In this document: positions 8,894 to 17,699 of the stretch, in pieces
Layout: each line of letters opens with the position of its first letter
Numbering within the stretch: the stretch's first letter is position 1
Assembly: GCF_010975005.1 (NCBI RefSeq)
Contig: NZ_JAAIVC010000020.1
Location: forward strand, 1-37,601
Direction: 5' to 3'
DNA: 37,601 bases
Origin: Caulobacter sp. 17J65-9
GTDB lineage: Bacteria; Pseudomonadota; Alphaproteobacteria; Caulobacterales; Caulobacteraceae
Notes under the pieces: model-generated
What the model was told of the DNA's origin: nothing
Seen by the model: the letters and a program-made list of their open reading frames with translations, nothing else
Databases searched by the model: none
Position numbers and translations under genes: made by a program

Positions 8894-8929
8894 GAATCTT
8901 TCGTTCACCAAATCAGATTCGGATGATTC
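8894..8929. promoter_or_regulatory. Cluster of three GANTC sites upstream of a small gene
   Basis: GAATC (8894-8898), GATTC (8916-8920) and GATTC (8925-8929) fall within 36 bases just before the start at 8932. GANTC is the target of the cell-cycle methylase CcrM in Caulobacterales and is scarce in GC-rich DNA. The site function is inferred. Confidence 0.4.
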
Positions 8930-8931
8930 GC

Positions 8932-9180
8932 ATGTCACGTGAGTGCGAACCGTCCGACGTCGAGCTTCTGGGCGCCAGCCTGCTCCTCCTGGAGGAGATG
9001 GGCGAGGCCGCTCTGAGCCGCAACAGCCACATCCTGGACTGGGCGCTCAGCGGCCTGGGCCTGGACGCCGCCAACGACCGCAGTCCCGGCGAAATGCTCG
9101 CCGCGTTCTGCACGCTGGCCCGTACGCGCGTGGCGGACAGAGCGTTCGAAGCGGCCATGGCCGCCGGGGCGATGGCCTAG
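8932..9180 (+). CDS. Small protein of unknown function
   Basis: This 82-residue frame (ATG at 8932; an alternative ATG lies at 8923) shows the strong G/C third-position bias of real genes here, so I take it as coding despite no clear ribosome-binding site. The protein is acidic and predicted mostly helical, with a Leu-rich segment LLGASLLLLEEMGEAAL near residues 11-27 and an Ala-rich C-terminus. I see no signal peptide, membrane segment or known motif. It lies 54 bases upstream of the next unknown gene on the same strand, so the two may be co-transcribed. I do not recognise the family. Confidence 0.6.
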   Translation: MSRECEPSDVELLGASLLLLEEMGEAALSRNSHILDWALSGLGLDAANDRSPGEMLAAFCTLARTRVADRAFEAAMAAGAMA

Positions 9181-9234
9181 GTCAGCTTGCCCGATTCTCT
9201 GGCGTCGCCATATCAGCGCGCGGAGGAGGGACTG

Positions 9235-9993
9235 ATGAGCTTTCTGGATCGCTTCCGTTTCCTCGCGACGAAGCTGGCCCTGAGCGATCGGGCGGCGAAG
9301 CTTCGCGACGATCTGGCCGGCCGCCGGGCCGTGTGGCGCGTCGCACGCTATCGGGCCCGCGAGGGCGTCGAGGTCGAACCGGCCGAATTCGACGTGCGGA
9401 TGCCGGTCTCGCCCGACGACCTGATCGACGTACACGCTTGGGGGTGCGCGCGCGAACGCGCTGTCGTCGAGGCCCCGGACGGCGCCCGGATCGGCCGGCT
9501 GGCGCGCCGCGGCGACCGCTGGATGGTCGAGTTCGCCCCCGGGATGGGGGCAGCCGACCTGCGGCTGGACGATGACGCGCGCGGCGATCCGGAAGACCGC
9601 TATTACTTCTCCTACCTGCGGCGCGAAATCGACCCGTCACCGCCGCCCCGGCTGGATATCCGCGGGCCGGGCTGGTTCGTGATCCGTTACCGCAGCGATC
9701 TCGTCGACAGCCCGCTGACCGAGTTCGATCTGATCCAGCCGGCCGACGCGGACGGCCGCCTCGACGTCGAGGCCTGGCGGGCGGCGCGCGAGCGCACGAT
9801 CGTGACCCGGGCGTCCGACGGCGCGAGGATCGGCCTGTTCATGGGCGCCAGCAATCACTGGGTCATCGACTTCGAGCCGGGGCTCGGGCCGAACTATGGG
9901 CGGATGGGCGACATTGTCGGCAACGGCGTGATGACCTGCTCCGACGAGTACGGCGGCTACGCCGCGATCTCGTTCCGCCCGCTGGAGCCCTAG
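9235..9993 (+). CDS. Unknown protein with an internally duplicated domain
   Basis: This 252-residue cytoplasmic-looking protein is not one I recognise. The start at 9235 (MSFLDRF) is set by GGAGGAGGG about 5 bases upstream. The frame extends to 9187, but without such a site. Two copies of a unit of about 60 residues can be aligned: FDVRMPVSPDDLIDVHAW, then CARERAVVEAPDGARIG and WMVEFAPGMG in the first; FDLIQPADADGRLDVEAW, then AARERTIVTRASDGARIG and WVIDFEPGLG in the second. The shared frame is FD...P...(L/I)DV.AW..ARER..V...DGARIG...W...F.PG.G. No signal peptide or membrane segment is evident. Its stop overlaps the hutG stop in a shared CTAG. Confidence 0.75.
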   Translation: MSFLDRFRFLATKLALSDRAAKLRDDLAGRRAVWRVARYRAREGVEVEPAEFDVRMPVSPDDLIDVHAWGCARERAVVEAPDGARIGRLARRGDRWMVEFAPGMGAADLRLDDDARGDPEDRYYFSYLRREIDPSPPPRLDIRGPGWFVIRYRSDLVDSPLTEFDLIQPADADGRLDVEAWRAARERTIVTRASDGARIGLFMGASNHWVIDFEPGLGPNYGRMGDIVGNGVMTCSDEYGGYAAISFRPLEP

Positions 9994-10784
9994 GGCCGGA
10001 AGGCGGCGATCTCGGCCACCAGCGTCTTGAGCAGCCCTTGCATGGCCTCGGCCTTGGCGGGATCGAAGGTCTCAGGCCTCGCCTCGTGCATGTAGGCGGC
10101 CTGCACCAGTTCGAACTGCACCGCGTGCACGCCCTCGGCCGGCTTGCCGTAGTTGCGGGTGGTCCAGCCGCCCTTGAACCGGCCGTTGACCACCCAGGTG
10201 AAGGCGTCCTGGGCGCCGAGCGCCTCGGCCAGGCGCTGGGTCAGGGCCGGGGAGGCGCTGGCGCCATCGGCGGTGCCGACGTTGACGTCGGGCAGGCGGC
10301 CCTCGAACAGCATCGGAATCTCGGCCCGGATCGAGTGGGCGTCGAGCAGCAGGGCGTAGCCGTGCTTGGCCTTCACGGCGTCGAGCGCGGCCGCTAGCTG
10401 CCCGTGGTAGGGCCGCCAGTAGGTCTCCAGCCGCCGCCCGGTCTCCGCCTGGCCCGGCTCGCGGCCGGCCTGGTAGAGCGGCTCGCCGTCGAAGGTGGTC
10501 ATGGGCAGCAGGCCGGTCTCGAACCGTCCCGGATAGAGCGGGGTGTTCTCCGGCGCGCGGTTCAGGTCGACCACGGTGCGTGAGTGGGTGGCGATCACCG
10601 TGGTGACGTCGGCCGCGTCGAGGAAGCCGTACAGCTTGTCGATGTGCCAGTCGGTGTCGAGCACCCGCCGCCCCAGGTCCGTGAGGCCCTCGGCGATGTC
10701 CGGCGGCACGTGGGTGCCCACGTGCGGCATGGCCACGACCAGCGGGCTTGAGCCCTCACGGAAACGGAACGGCGGGACGCTCAT
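9990..10784 (-). CDS. hutG: N-formylglutamate deformylase
   Basis: HutG hydrolyses N-formylglutamate to glutamate and formate, the last step of the five-enzyme histidine route. The 264-residue protein has the family's AMPHVGTHVP start, DTDWHIDKLY, the VVDLNR motif and LLLDAHSIRAEIP, which hold the metal and substrate ligands. It is the distal gene of the hutF-hutU-hutH-hutG operon, starting 3 bases after the hutH stop, with GGAGG embedded in the last hutH codons. The presence of hutF confirms the deformylase role rather than formiminoglutamase. It ends convergently against the unknown gene at 9235-9993, sharing CTAG as both stops. Confidence 0.95.
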   Translation of the reverse strand: MSVPPFRFREGSSPLVVAMPHVGTHVPPDIAEGLTDLGRRVLDTDWHIDKLYGFLDAADVTTVIATHSRTVVDLNRAPENTPLYPGRFETGLLPMTTFDGEPLYQAGREPGQAETGRRLETYWRPYHGQLAAALDAVKAKHGYALLLDAHSIRAEIPMLFEGRLPDVNVGTADGASASPALTQRLAEALGAQDAFTWVVNGRFKGGWTTRNYGKPAEGVHAVQFELVQAAYMHEARPETFDPAKAEAMQGLLKTLVAEIAAFRP

Positions 10785-10787
10785 GGC

Positions 10788-12323
10788 TCAGGCCTCCGAG
10801 GGCAGCAGGGCGCCGGCGATGGCGCGGAACCAGCCGGACCGCACGATCGCCGAGGCGCGCTCGATGTCGGGCGCGAAATAGCGGTCCTGATCATACGGCG
10901 CGACCTGGGACCGGATTTCGGCGTGGGCGCGTTCGACGGGGGCGGAACTGCGCATCGGCCGCAGGAAGTCCAGCCCTTGCGCCGCCGACAGCAGCTCGAT
11001 CGCGACCACGCCGGCGGCGTTGTCGGCCATGTCGAGCAGCCGGCGCGCGCCGTGGGCGGCCATGGACACGTGGTCCTCCTGGTTGGCCGAGGTCGGCACG
11101 GTGTCGACCACCGCCGGGTGGGCCAGCATCTTGTTCTCCGACACCAGAGCGGCGGCGGTGACCTGGGCGATCATGAAGCCGGAGTTCAGCCCGCTCTCGC
11201 GCACCAGGAAGGCCGGCAGGCCGCTCATCTTCGGGTCGACCAGGATCGAGGTCCGACGCTCGGAGATGTTGCCGATCTCGCAGAGCGTCATGGCGATCAT
11301 GTCGGCGGCGAAGGCCACCGGCTCGGCGTGGAAGTTGCCGCCCGACAGCACTTCGCCGGTGTCGGCGAACACCAGCGGGTTGTCGGTCACGCCGCAGGCC
11401 TCGGTCTCCAGCATGCGGGCGGCCGAGCGCAGCACGTCCAGCACCGCGCCCATCACCTGCGGCTGGCAGCGCAGCGAGTAGGGGTCCTGCACCTTGCCGC
11501 ACTCGTGGCGGTGCGACTCCCGGATCTCGGAGCCGGCGATCAGGCCGCGCAGCATGGCCGCGACGTCGATCTGGCCGGGCTGGCCGCGCAGGGCGTGGAT
11601 GCGCGGGTCGAACGGGGTGTCCGAGCCCTTCAGCGCGTCGAGCGACATGGCGCCGGCGGCCAGCGCCGCGGCGAACACGTCCTCGGCCGCGAACAGGCCG
11701 GCCAGGGCCACCGCGGTGGAGAACTGGGTGCCGTTCAGCAGGGCCAGGCCTTCCTTCGGGCCCAGCACCATCGGCTTCAGGCCGGCGACGGCCAGGGCCT
11801 CGACGGCCGGCATGATGCGGCCGTTCACGCGCGCCTCGCCCCAGCCGATCAGCAGGGCCGACAGGTGGGCCAGCGGCGCCAGGTCGCCCGAGGCGCCGAC
11901 CGAACCCTTGGACGGGATGCAGGCGTAGACCTCGTGGTCCAGCAGCGCCTTGAGCGCCAGCACCGTCTCGCGCCGCACGCCAGACGCGCCGCGCGACAGC
12001 GAGGCCATCTTCAGCACCGTCATCAGGCGCACGATGGAGTCGGGCAGCAGGGCGCCGACGCCGCAGGCGTGGCTCAGCACCAGGTTCTTCTGCAGCGTCT
12101 CCAGGTCTTCACGGGCGATGCGGGTGTTGGCCAGCAGGCCGAAGCCCGTGTTGATGCCGTACACCGTCGCGCCGGAGTCGATGATGTTCGCCACCGCCGC
12201 CGCGCCGGCGTCGAGCGCGCCCAGCGCCGAAGGGGCGATCTCGACGCGGACCGGGGCGATCAGCACCTGGCGCAGCTGGGCGAGGGAGAGGGGGCCGGCC
12301 CCCAGGGTCAGGACGTTCGCCAT
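10788..12323 (-). CDS. hutH: Histidine ammonia-lyase
   Basis: HutH deaminates L-histidine to trans-urocanate and ammonia, the committed step. The 511-residue length is typical. The motif [14 protein letters not shown] holds Ala144-Ser145-Gly146, the tripeptide that cyclises to the MIO electrophile; VYGINTGFG and the C-terminal [11 protein letters not shown], both family signatures, are also present. It starts 3 bases after the hutU stop, with a GGAGG in the hutU tail, so translation is probably coupled. Control is expected through HutC acting at the hutF promoter. Confidence 0.97.
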   Translation of the reverse strand: MANVLTLGAGPLSLAQLRQVLIAPVRVEIAPSALGALDAGAAAVANIIDSGATVYGINTGFGLLANTRIAREDLETLQKNLVLSHACGVGALLPDSIVRLMTVLKMASLSRGASGVRRETVLALKALLDHEVYACIPSKGSVGASGDLAPLAHLSALLIGWGEARVNGRIMPAVEALAVAGLKPMVLGPKEGLALLNGTQFSTAVALAGLFAAEDVFAAALAAGAMSLDALKGSDTPFDPRIHALRGQPGQIDVAAMLRGLIAGSEIRESHRHECGKVQDPYSLRCQPQVMGAVLDVLRSAARMLETEACGVTDNPLVFADTGEVLSGGNFHAEPVAFAADMIAMTLCEIGNISERRTSILVDPKMSGLPAFLVRESGLNSGFMIAQVTAAALVSENKMLAHPAVVDTVPTSANQEDHVSMAAHGARRLLDMADNAAGVVAIELLSAAQGLDFLRPMRSSAPVERAHAEIRSQVAPYDQDRYFAPDIERASAIVRSGWFRAIAGALLPSEA

Positions 12324-12326
12324 GGT

Positions 12327-13997
<1,671 letters not shown>

Positions 13998-14006
13998 GCT
14001 CATTCC

Positions 14007-15374
14007 TTAGTCGGCCGCGAGCCGGCGCACGGTTTCGGCGTAGGCGCGGGCGGTCTGTTCGGATTGCGGGTGGCGGCCGGCGTCGGTGACGCGGCGGCCC
14101 TTGATCCAGGTCTCGCGGATGGGCGAGGGACCTGCGTTGGAGACGAAGACGAAGCTGTCGATCAGGGCGTCGCCGGAGCGGCCGCCGATCAGCGGGGCGT
14201 CGGTGTCCAGCACCACGAAGTCGGCCAGCTTGCCCGGCGCGATCGCACCCGTGGGCGCGCCGCCGCCGCGGTCGTCGGCCGCCGCCGCGTCCAGCCACAG
14301 GCGCGCGCCCGGATAGGGCTGGGACGGCGTGGCGGCCAGGCCGCGCTTACGATGGCGCAGGCGCCGCGCGTACTCGAACCAGCGCAGCTCCTCGCGCGGG
14401 TCGATGGAGACATGGCTGTCGGTGCCGATCCCGAAGGCGCCGCCGGCGGCGAACCAGCCGTCGACGTCGAAGAAGCCGTCGCCGAGGTTGCCCTCGGTGG
14501 TCGGGCAGACCACCGCCACCGCGCCGCTCTCGGCCGTGCGGCGGGTCTCCTCCGGGGTCATGTGGGTGGCGTGCACCAGCCGCCAGCGGGCGTCGAGGCC
14601 GACGTTGTCCAGCAGCCACTCGACCGGGCGCTTGCCCGACCACGCCAGGCAGTCGTCGACCTCCTTGGTCTGCTCGGCCACGTGGATGTGGACGGGCAGG
14701 GTGGCCGGGACGGTCTTCAGCACCTCGGCGATCTGCTCGGACGTGGCGGCGCGCAGGCTGTGGACGCTAACGCCCAGGTCGAAGCCTTCGCGCGCGGCCT
14801 CGATCCCCAGCGCCTCGATCTGAGCCAGGTAGGCGTCGGTCGACTGGATGAAGCGCCGCTGGCCGTGCTTGGGCGGCTGGCCGCCGAAGTTGCTGTGCGA
14901 ATAGAGCACCGGCACCAGGGTGAGCGCGATTCCGGCGGTCTTCGCCGCGCGGATGTGGGCGCGGGCGGTCTCCAGCGGATCGGCGTAGGCGCGCCCCTGC
15001 GCGTCGTTGTGGACGTAGTGGAATTCGCAGACCCGCGAATAGCCGGCCTCGACCATCTCGACGTAGAGCCGCGCGGCCACCGTCTCCAGGTCCTCCGGCG
15101 TCATCCGGTCGAGGAAGCGGTACATGACCTCGCGCCAGGACCAGAAGTCGTCGCCCTCGGCCCCGCGGCGCTCGCCCAGGCCGGCCATGCCGCGCTGGAA
15201 GGCGTGGCTGTGCAGGTTGGGAATGGCCGGCAGGATCGGGCCGGGCAGGCGGGTCGCGCCGTCGGGGCTCGCGCCCTCGGTGACGGCGGTGATCAGCCCA
15301 CGGTCGTCGACCTCGATCAGTACGTTCTCGGCCCAGCCGTGCGGCAGGCGGGCTTGCGGCGCGAACAGACGCAT
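14007..15374 (-). CDS. hutF: Formimidoylglutamate deiminase
   Basis: HutF hydrolyses N-formimino-L-glutamate to N-formylglutamate and ammonia, the step that defines the five-enzyme hut pathway. The 455-residue amidohydrolase has the metal-binding NLHSHAF (HxH), VSVHSLRA, HIHVAEQ, LVHATHM and GTDSHVSIDP motifs. It is the first gene of the leftward operon. A HutC-like operator lies 13-26 bases upstream of its ATG, so repression probably blocks polymerase at or near the start site. No strong ribosome-binding site is visible; only a weak GGATT precedes the ATG. Confidence 0.95.
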   Translation of the reverse strand: MRLFAPQARLPHGWAENVLIEVDDRGLITAVTEGASPDGATRLPGPILPAIPNLHSHAFQRGMAGLGERRGAEGDDFWSWREVMYRFLDRMTPEDLETVAARLYVEMVEAGYSRVCEFHYVHNDAQGRAYADPLETARAHIRAAKTAGIALTLVPVLYSHSNFGGQPPKHGQRRFIQSTDAYLAQIEALGIEAAREGFDLGVSVHSLRAATSEQIAEVLKTVPATLPVHIHVAEQTKEVDDCLAWSGKRPVEWLLDNVGLDARWRLVHATHMTPEETRRTAESGAVAVVCPTTEGNLGDGFFDVDGWFAAGGAFGIGTDSHVSIDPREELRWFEYARRLRHRKRGLAATPSQPYPGARLWLDAAAADDRGGGAPTGAIAPGKLADFVVLDTDAPLIGGRSGDALIDSFVFVSNAGPSPIRETWIKGRRVTDAGRHPQSEQTARAYAETVRRLAAD

Positions 15375-15386
15375 TCGGGAATCCAG

Positions 15387-15400
15387 CTTGTATAGGCAAG
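15387..15400. promoter_or_regulatory. HutC-like operator, hutF side
   Basis: CTTGTATAGGCAAG is an imperfect palindrome (CTTG...CAAG arms) resembling the TTGTATA-type operators known for HutC. On the minus strand it contains TATACA, which could be a -10 element for hutF. An 11-base core, TTGTATAGGCA, recurs 94 bases away at 15482. Confidence 0.7.
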
Positions 15401-15445
15401 TTTCAGGCTAGCGGCCGAGGCGGCGGCGCGCAAGCGGAGTCATTC

Positions 15446-15457
15446 GCCCTTAAGGGC
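15446..15457. promoter_or_regulatory. Perfect 12-base palindrome in the hut control region
   Basis: GCCCTTAAGGGC is a perfect palindrome lying between the two HutC-like operators and just before the predicted hutC -35. It differs from the HutC motif, so it may bind a second regulator or be incidental. Confidence 0.3.
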
Positions 15458-15458
15458 C

Positions 15459-15487
15459 TTGCCCCGGCGGGATTCGTCCGGTTGTAT
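15459..15487 (+). promoter_or_regulatory. Predicted hutC-hutI promoter
   Basis: TTGCCC (15459-15464), a 17-base spacer and TTGTAT (15482-15487) form a plausible housekeeping-sigma promoter whose -10 lies inside the second HutC-like operator. This would give a short leader to the TTG start at 15515 and autorepression of hutC. Confidence 0.4.
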
Positions 15488-15494
15488 AGGCAGG
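15481..15494. promoter_or_regulatory. HutC-like operator, hutC side
   Basis: GTTGTATAGGCAGG repeats the 11-base core TTGTATAGGCA of the hutF-side operator in direct orientation, with weaker outer arms. Its position over the predicted hutC -10 fits autorepression. A lower-affinity site is inferred from the poorer symmetry. Confidence 0.6.
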
Positions 15495-15514
15495 TTGTCC
15501 ACGGAGTCGCTTCG

Positions 15515-16267
15515 TTGCGCGAACCCACCTCCAGCCTGCAGGGCGAAATCCGCGCCTTCGTGCTCGAGAAGATCGTCGGCGGCGAATGGGCCCCCGGCGC
15601 GCGGGTGCCGTCGGAGACCGAGCTGGTCGCCCGGTTCGGGACCAGCCGGATGACCGTGCACCACGCCCTGAAGGCGCTGACGGCCGAGGGCTATCTGCGC
15701 CGGGTGAAGGGGCTGGGCACCTTCGTGGCGCCGCCGCGGGCGCACGTTCTGCACGCCCGGCTGACCGACGTCGCCGACGAGATCACTGAGCGGGGCGGGC
15801 GCCACCGCACCGAGGTGCTGGACCACGACGTGCGCTGCGCCTCGTCGACGGAGGCGGCGCTGTTCCAGCTTCCGCCCGGCGAGCGCTTGCTGCACGCGCG
15901 CCTGCTGCACTTCGAGAACGACACGCCGCTGCAGATCGAGGACCGCCTGATCGACCCGGCCCGCGTGCCCGGCGTCGAAGATCTGGATCCGGCGGCCGAG
16001 AGCTATTTCGCCTTCCTGATGGGCAAGGTGCCGTACCCGGCCGGACGGGCCGTAGTGCGCGCGGTCATGCCGCCGATGGAGACGCGCTTCCTGTTGCGCA
16101 TGGGCCCCGAAGAGCCGGCGCTGGAGGTCGAGCGGGTCACCCGCGCGCCCGACGGCGCGGTGCTGACAGTGGCGCGCCTGACCTATCCGGGCACGCGTTA
16201 CGTGCTGTCGGGCGAGATCGCCCCGCCGATCGGCCGGGGCCCCGATCCTGTCGGAGACGACGAATGA
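15515..16267 (+). CDS. hutC: GntR-family histidine utilisation repressor
   Basis: HutC represses hut genes and is released by urocanate. The 250-residue protein has an N-terminal GntR winged helix-turn-helix (SLQGEIRAFVLEKI, PSETELVARFGTSRMTVHHALKALTAEG, YLRRVKGLGTFVA; about residues 8-75) and a C-terminal UTRA ligand-binding domain ending in LTYPGTRYVLSGEI. The frame is open from a TTG at 15482, but that codon lies inside the operator. I place the start at the TTG at 15515, which has GGAG 8 bases upstream. The gene is divergent from hutF and overlaps hutI by 4 bases (ATGA), so repressor and HutI share a transcript. Confidence 0.92.
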   Translation: MREPTSSLQGEIRAFVLEKIVGGEWAPGARVPSETELVARFGTSRMTVHHALKALTAEGYLRRVKGLGTFVAPPRAHVLHARLTDVADEITERGGRHRTEVLDHDVRCASSTEAALFQLPPGERLLHARLLHFENDTPLQIEDRLIDPARVPGVEDLDPAAESYFAFLMGKVPYPAGRAVVRAVMPPMETRFLLRMGPEEPALEVERVTRAPDGAVLTVARLTYPGTRYVLSGEIAPPIGRGPDPVGDDE

Positions 16268-17481
16268 CCTACGACCGCCTGCTGATCGACTGCCGCGCCG
16301 CGACCATGGTCGAGGGCGGCGCGCCCTACGGGTCGATCGACAAGGCCGCCGTGCTGATCCGCGACGGCGAGATCGCCTGGATCGGGCCGCAGGCGGACCT
16401 GCCGGTCGACGTGAAGGCGCGCCAGACCGACCGGCTGGACGGGCGCTGGATCACGCCCGGCCTGGTCGACTGCCACACCCACCTGGTGTTCGGCGGCAAC
16501 CGCGCCGACGAGTTCGAGATGCGCCTGAAGGGCGCGACCTACGAGGAGATCGCGCGCGCCGGCGGCGGCATCGTCTCGTCCGTGAACCGCACGCGCGGCG
16601 CCTCCCCGCAGGAGCTGCTGGACCAGGCGCTGGGCCGGCTGGCGGGCCTGACCCGCGACGGCGTCACCACGGTCGAGATCAAGAGCGGCTACGGCTTGGA
16701 CCGCGAGAGCGAGCTCAAGATGCTGCGTGTCGCCCGCGAGGTCGGCCGCGTCGGCGGCGTGCGGGTGTCGACCAGCTATCTCGGCCTTCACGCCGTGCCG
16801 GCCGAGCACAAGGCGAGCCGCGAGCTCTACGTCGATATCGCGATCGACGAGATCCTGCCGGCCGCCTGCGCCGAGGGCCTGGTCGACGTGGTCGACGCCT
16901 ATTGCGAGCCGATCGCCTTCAGCGCGGAAGAGGTCGCGCGGCTGTTCGAGAAGGCCCGCGCGCTGGGCCTGCCGGTGAAGCTGCACGCCGACCAGTTGTC
17001 CGACGGCGGCGGCGCGGCGCTGGCCGCCCGCTACGGCGCCCTTTCGGCCGACCACGTCGAGCACACTTCCGAAGCCGGCGCCCGCGCGATGGGCGATGCC
17101 GGCGTCGTCGCCGTGCTGCTGCCGGGCGCCTTCACCATGCTGCGCGAGAAGACCCCGCCGCCGATCGAGGCCTTCCGCAGGTGCGGCGTCGCCATGGCGG
17201 TGGCCAGCGACTGCAACCCCGGCACCTCGCCGGTGGCCTCGCTGCAGACCTGCCTGACGCTGGCCTGCGTGCAGTTCCGCCTGACGCCCGAGGAGGCGCT
17301 GGCCGGCGCCACCCGCCACGCCGCCAAGGCGCTGGGCCTGCAGGACCGGATCGGCACTCTGGCGGCCGGCAAGGCGGCCGACATCGCGGTGTGGAACATC
17401 GAGACCCCCGCCGAGCTCAGCTACTGGATCGGCAAGCCGCTGCTGGACCGGGCGTATCTGGCGGGCGAGCCGCGCGTGTAA
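16264..17481 (+). CDS. hutI: Imidazolonepropionase
   Basis: HutI hydrolyses imidazolone-5-propionate to N-formimino-L-glutamate, linking HutU to HutF. The 405-residue metal-dependent amidohydrolase has DCHTHLVFGG (HxH metal ligands), EIKSGYGL, GLHAVP, LHADQLSD and ASDCNPGTSP, in family order and spacing. Its ATG overlaps the hutC stop (ATGA), with GGAG about 8 bases upstream. A perfect hairpin follows directly after its TAA. The placement of hutI with the repressor, apart from the other four enzymes, means both divergent promoters must be derepressed for a full pathway. Confidence 0.96.
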   Translation: MTYDRLLIDCRAATMVEGGAPYGSIDKAAVLIRDGEIAWIGPQADLPVDVKARQTDRLDGRWITPGLVDCHTHLVFGGNRADEFEMRLKGATYEEIARAGGGIVSSVNRTRGASPQELLDQALGRLAGLTRDGVTTVEIKSGYGLDRESELKMLRVAREVGRVGGVRVSTSYLGLHAVPAEHKASRELYVDIAIDEILPAACAEGLVDVVDAYCEPIAFSAEEVARLFEKARALGLPVKLHADQLSDGGGAALAARYGALSADHVEHTSEAGARAMGDAGVVAVLLPGAFTMLREKTPPPIEAFRRCGVAMAVASDCNPGTSPVASLQTCLTLACVQFRLTPEEALAGATRHAAKALGLQDRIGTLAAGKAADIAVWNIETPAELSYWIGKPLLDRAYLAGEPRV

Positions 17482-17504
17482 CCCTCTCCCCTTGAGGGAG
17501 AGGG
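17482..17504 (+). terminator. Hairpin terminator after hutI
   Basis: CCCTCTCCC (17482-17490) and GGGAGAGGG (17496-17504) form a perfect 9-base-pair stem around CTTGA, immediately after the hutI stop. There is no long T-tract, as in the other hairpins of this type in the window. Confidence 0.6.
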
Positions 17505-17699
17505 AGGGACCCGCGCACCGGAGCCCGAAGGGCGAAGGTCTGCGCGGGAGGGTGAGGGGTTTCTCCGCACCCGGCCGTGCGACCCCTCATCCTCCCGCGC
17601 GGGCCTCCGGGCTGACGCCCTCCGGCGCGCGGGCTCCGTCCTCTCCCTCAGGGGGAGAAGGATCGTGTAGAGCTTGGGGAAAGAGCAGCGAGTCGCCCC
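17505..17699. repeat. Hairpin-rich intergenic repeat element
   Basis: The gap between hutI and the next gene holds no convincing frame. Past the terminator it contains 19-base inverted arms at 17542-17560 and 17582-17600 that pair with a single mismatch (a G-U pair in RNA) around a 21-base loop. A smaller stem follows, TCTCCC (17642-17647) with GGGAGA (17653-17658). The mix of CTCTCCC motifs and GC-rich inverted repeats looks like the mosaic intergenic repeats seen in many alphaproteobacterial genomes; that comparison is from memory. Confidence 0.55.
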
